NCBI GenBank assembly: GCA_905250075.1
Contig: CAJNOP010000057.1
Coordinates: 949,189-1,013,188 of the forward strand
From: Rotaria sp. Silwood1
Taxonomy: Eukaryota; Rotifera; Eurotatoria; Philodinida; Philodinidae
DNA: 64,000 nucleotides
Reading direction: 5' to 3'
Each line of letters begins with the position of its first letter. Positions within the stretch are counted from its first letter, which is position 1. Shown piece after piece: positions 62,989 through 64,000 of this stretch. Made by a program: the position numbers and the translations under genes. The notes beneath the pieces were generated by a model, which was given only the letters and a program-made list of their open reading frames with translations, was not told where the DNA came from and did not search any database.

Positions 62989-64000
62989 TTGATAGATCAG
63001 AATTTTATCATTATAATAAAAAAATAGAGCAGTGGAACAAAAAAGTGTGAAATTTATGACAAACGAAATATAAAAGTCATTCTTCAGATATTCTCTGATA
63101 TTTGAAAAATGTTTTCATCTAATTGAAAATTCTAACAGATAATAACATTTATGGATTAATGATCTACATTTGTTTCCTATATGAAATAAATAATATTTCA
63201 AATTAAAAAAAAAACTGAATAATAATAGCTCATTTTCTATTCAAACATGATAATTATTCATTTTAAATCGTATAAAAAAGCTGATACATTTACTTGAAAA
63301 TAATTATTTGAAAATAATAAAAACTAATTAATGTTCTATTGATAAACTCTAGGAAGCATTAGTTCATTTCAAGAATAATCCTTTTAAATAATTTTAATCA
63401 TTTGACATGATATGATATTTGTTTTAGATATTTCTTCTTTTAATTACAAGAAAAAGTTTGAGACATGCATTCATGTAACAATTTATTGTTCATACTGCAG
63501 AATTTTTTCAATAAGATATTTTTAGACAGCCATAATCTTAATGGAACATATCAATTTTTGACAATATACTATTATTCTCTTCTCTATTGATAGGAAAGTG
63601 AATGCTTTGAAAACTGCTAACTTTGTTTTTTTAAAAATATTTTTCGTCTTATACAAAATTTAAAAGTTTAAAACATAGTCAATCTTAAAACCGCACTTTT
63701 ATGTTTTTTTCAGACATTGACAATTAGTTAAAGCCTTTCTCCATAACATTTGACATGAATCAATGCAAATTTTTCTGTTACGATTCATAGTTCACATGAA
63801 ATCAAATTTTCCGAAATTCGAATCTGTTTGTTCAAAATTTATTTACATATCTTTAAAAGAAGAATTGAAATCTAAAAGATATTGATAGAAATATTCTGTT
63901 AGAAAAGTAGTTTTATTTTGTTTGATCAGATTCTTAAATTGACAAAAGAGTTTTCTTGTTCATTTGCTTTCTGAAATTTTGAAATTTAGATAAAGAAATG

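Larger units (their letters stand above)
60406..64000. other. Right-end AT-rich region with G-rich telomere-like blocks
   Basis: 3.6 kb without a convincing gene. It contains two short orphan frames (61172-61372 and 60885-61124, minus strand) and five G-rich blocks between 61416 and 62988. From 63 kb on it is plain AT-rich DNA with short homopolymers. Confidence 0.5.

Noticed and set aside
1..64000. CRISPR arrays, bacterial operons, rRNA genes or phage genes
   Set aside because: No regularly spaced repeats, Shine-Dalgarno-linked gene strings or rRNA sequence were seen; all supported genes are spliced and eukaryotic except the intronless MFS gene.

Overview
The window is nuclear DNA from a small AT-rich animal genome. 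Every long gene is cut by GT-AG introns, most 45-100 bases and some several kb. The proteins are animal ones: a LAR-type receptor tyrosine phosphatase, an SLC4 bicarbonate transporter, a neuropeptide GPCR, REV3L, RPL41, metaxin and PGM3. A bdelloid rotifer is the best guess. The support is strong A/T codon bias, an intronless fungal-looking MFS transporter among intron-rich animal genes, G-rich blocks resembling the bdelloid telomere unit TGTGGG at the right end, and gene pairs arranged as if spliced-leader trans-splicing occurs. The species assignment is inference; the gene calls do not depend on it.

Layout: 60-1512 (+) is the 3' end of an SLC4 transporter with two possible last exons. 4790-6374 (+) is a five-exon GPCR of the NPY/NPF/PrRP-receptor type. 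8493-8882 (+) is a one-exon orphan. 10859-36904 (-) is one 26-exon, 26-kb LAR-like gene. My exon model joins without a frame break into 2,088 residues (signal peptide, three Ig domains, a long FN3 array, one membrane span, active and pseudo-phosphatase domains). On the opposite strand inside its 6-kb intron lies a separate five-exon gene (18726-23394) for a NUDT9-like protein that has lost its Nudix box. Other introns hold a 392-bp inverted-repeat element, an imperfect foldback, and up to three possible internal first exons with signal-peptide-like starts. 36905-42797 is intergenic.

42798-45051 (-) is a mitotic A/B-type cyclin, head-to-head with RPL41 (45509-45645, +). REV3L, the DNA polymerase zeta catalytic subunit, follows closely (45883-52522, +; 21 exons, 1,434 residues). 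A fungal-like DHA2 drug-transporter gene (53248-54786, -) converges on REV3L. PGM3 (55422-57920, -) and FAHD1 (58106-58948, -) lie in tandem 148 bases apart, as in an operon. FAHD1 shares a 163-bp head-to-head promoter with a metaxin gene (59112-60405, +). From 60.4 kb to the end I see only two small orphan reading frames and scattered TGTGGG-like blocks.

Functionally this is a mixed housekeeping and neuronal/cell-adhesion neighbourhood. Two associations look meaningful: the cyclin/RPL41 divergent promoter carries two CCAAT boxes 31 bp apart, and two mitochondrial genes (FAHD1 and metaxin) share a promoter. The PGM3 frame is broken by one extra base in a homopolymer, so either the assembly or this allele is faulty there.
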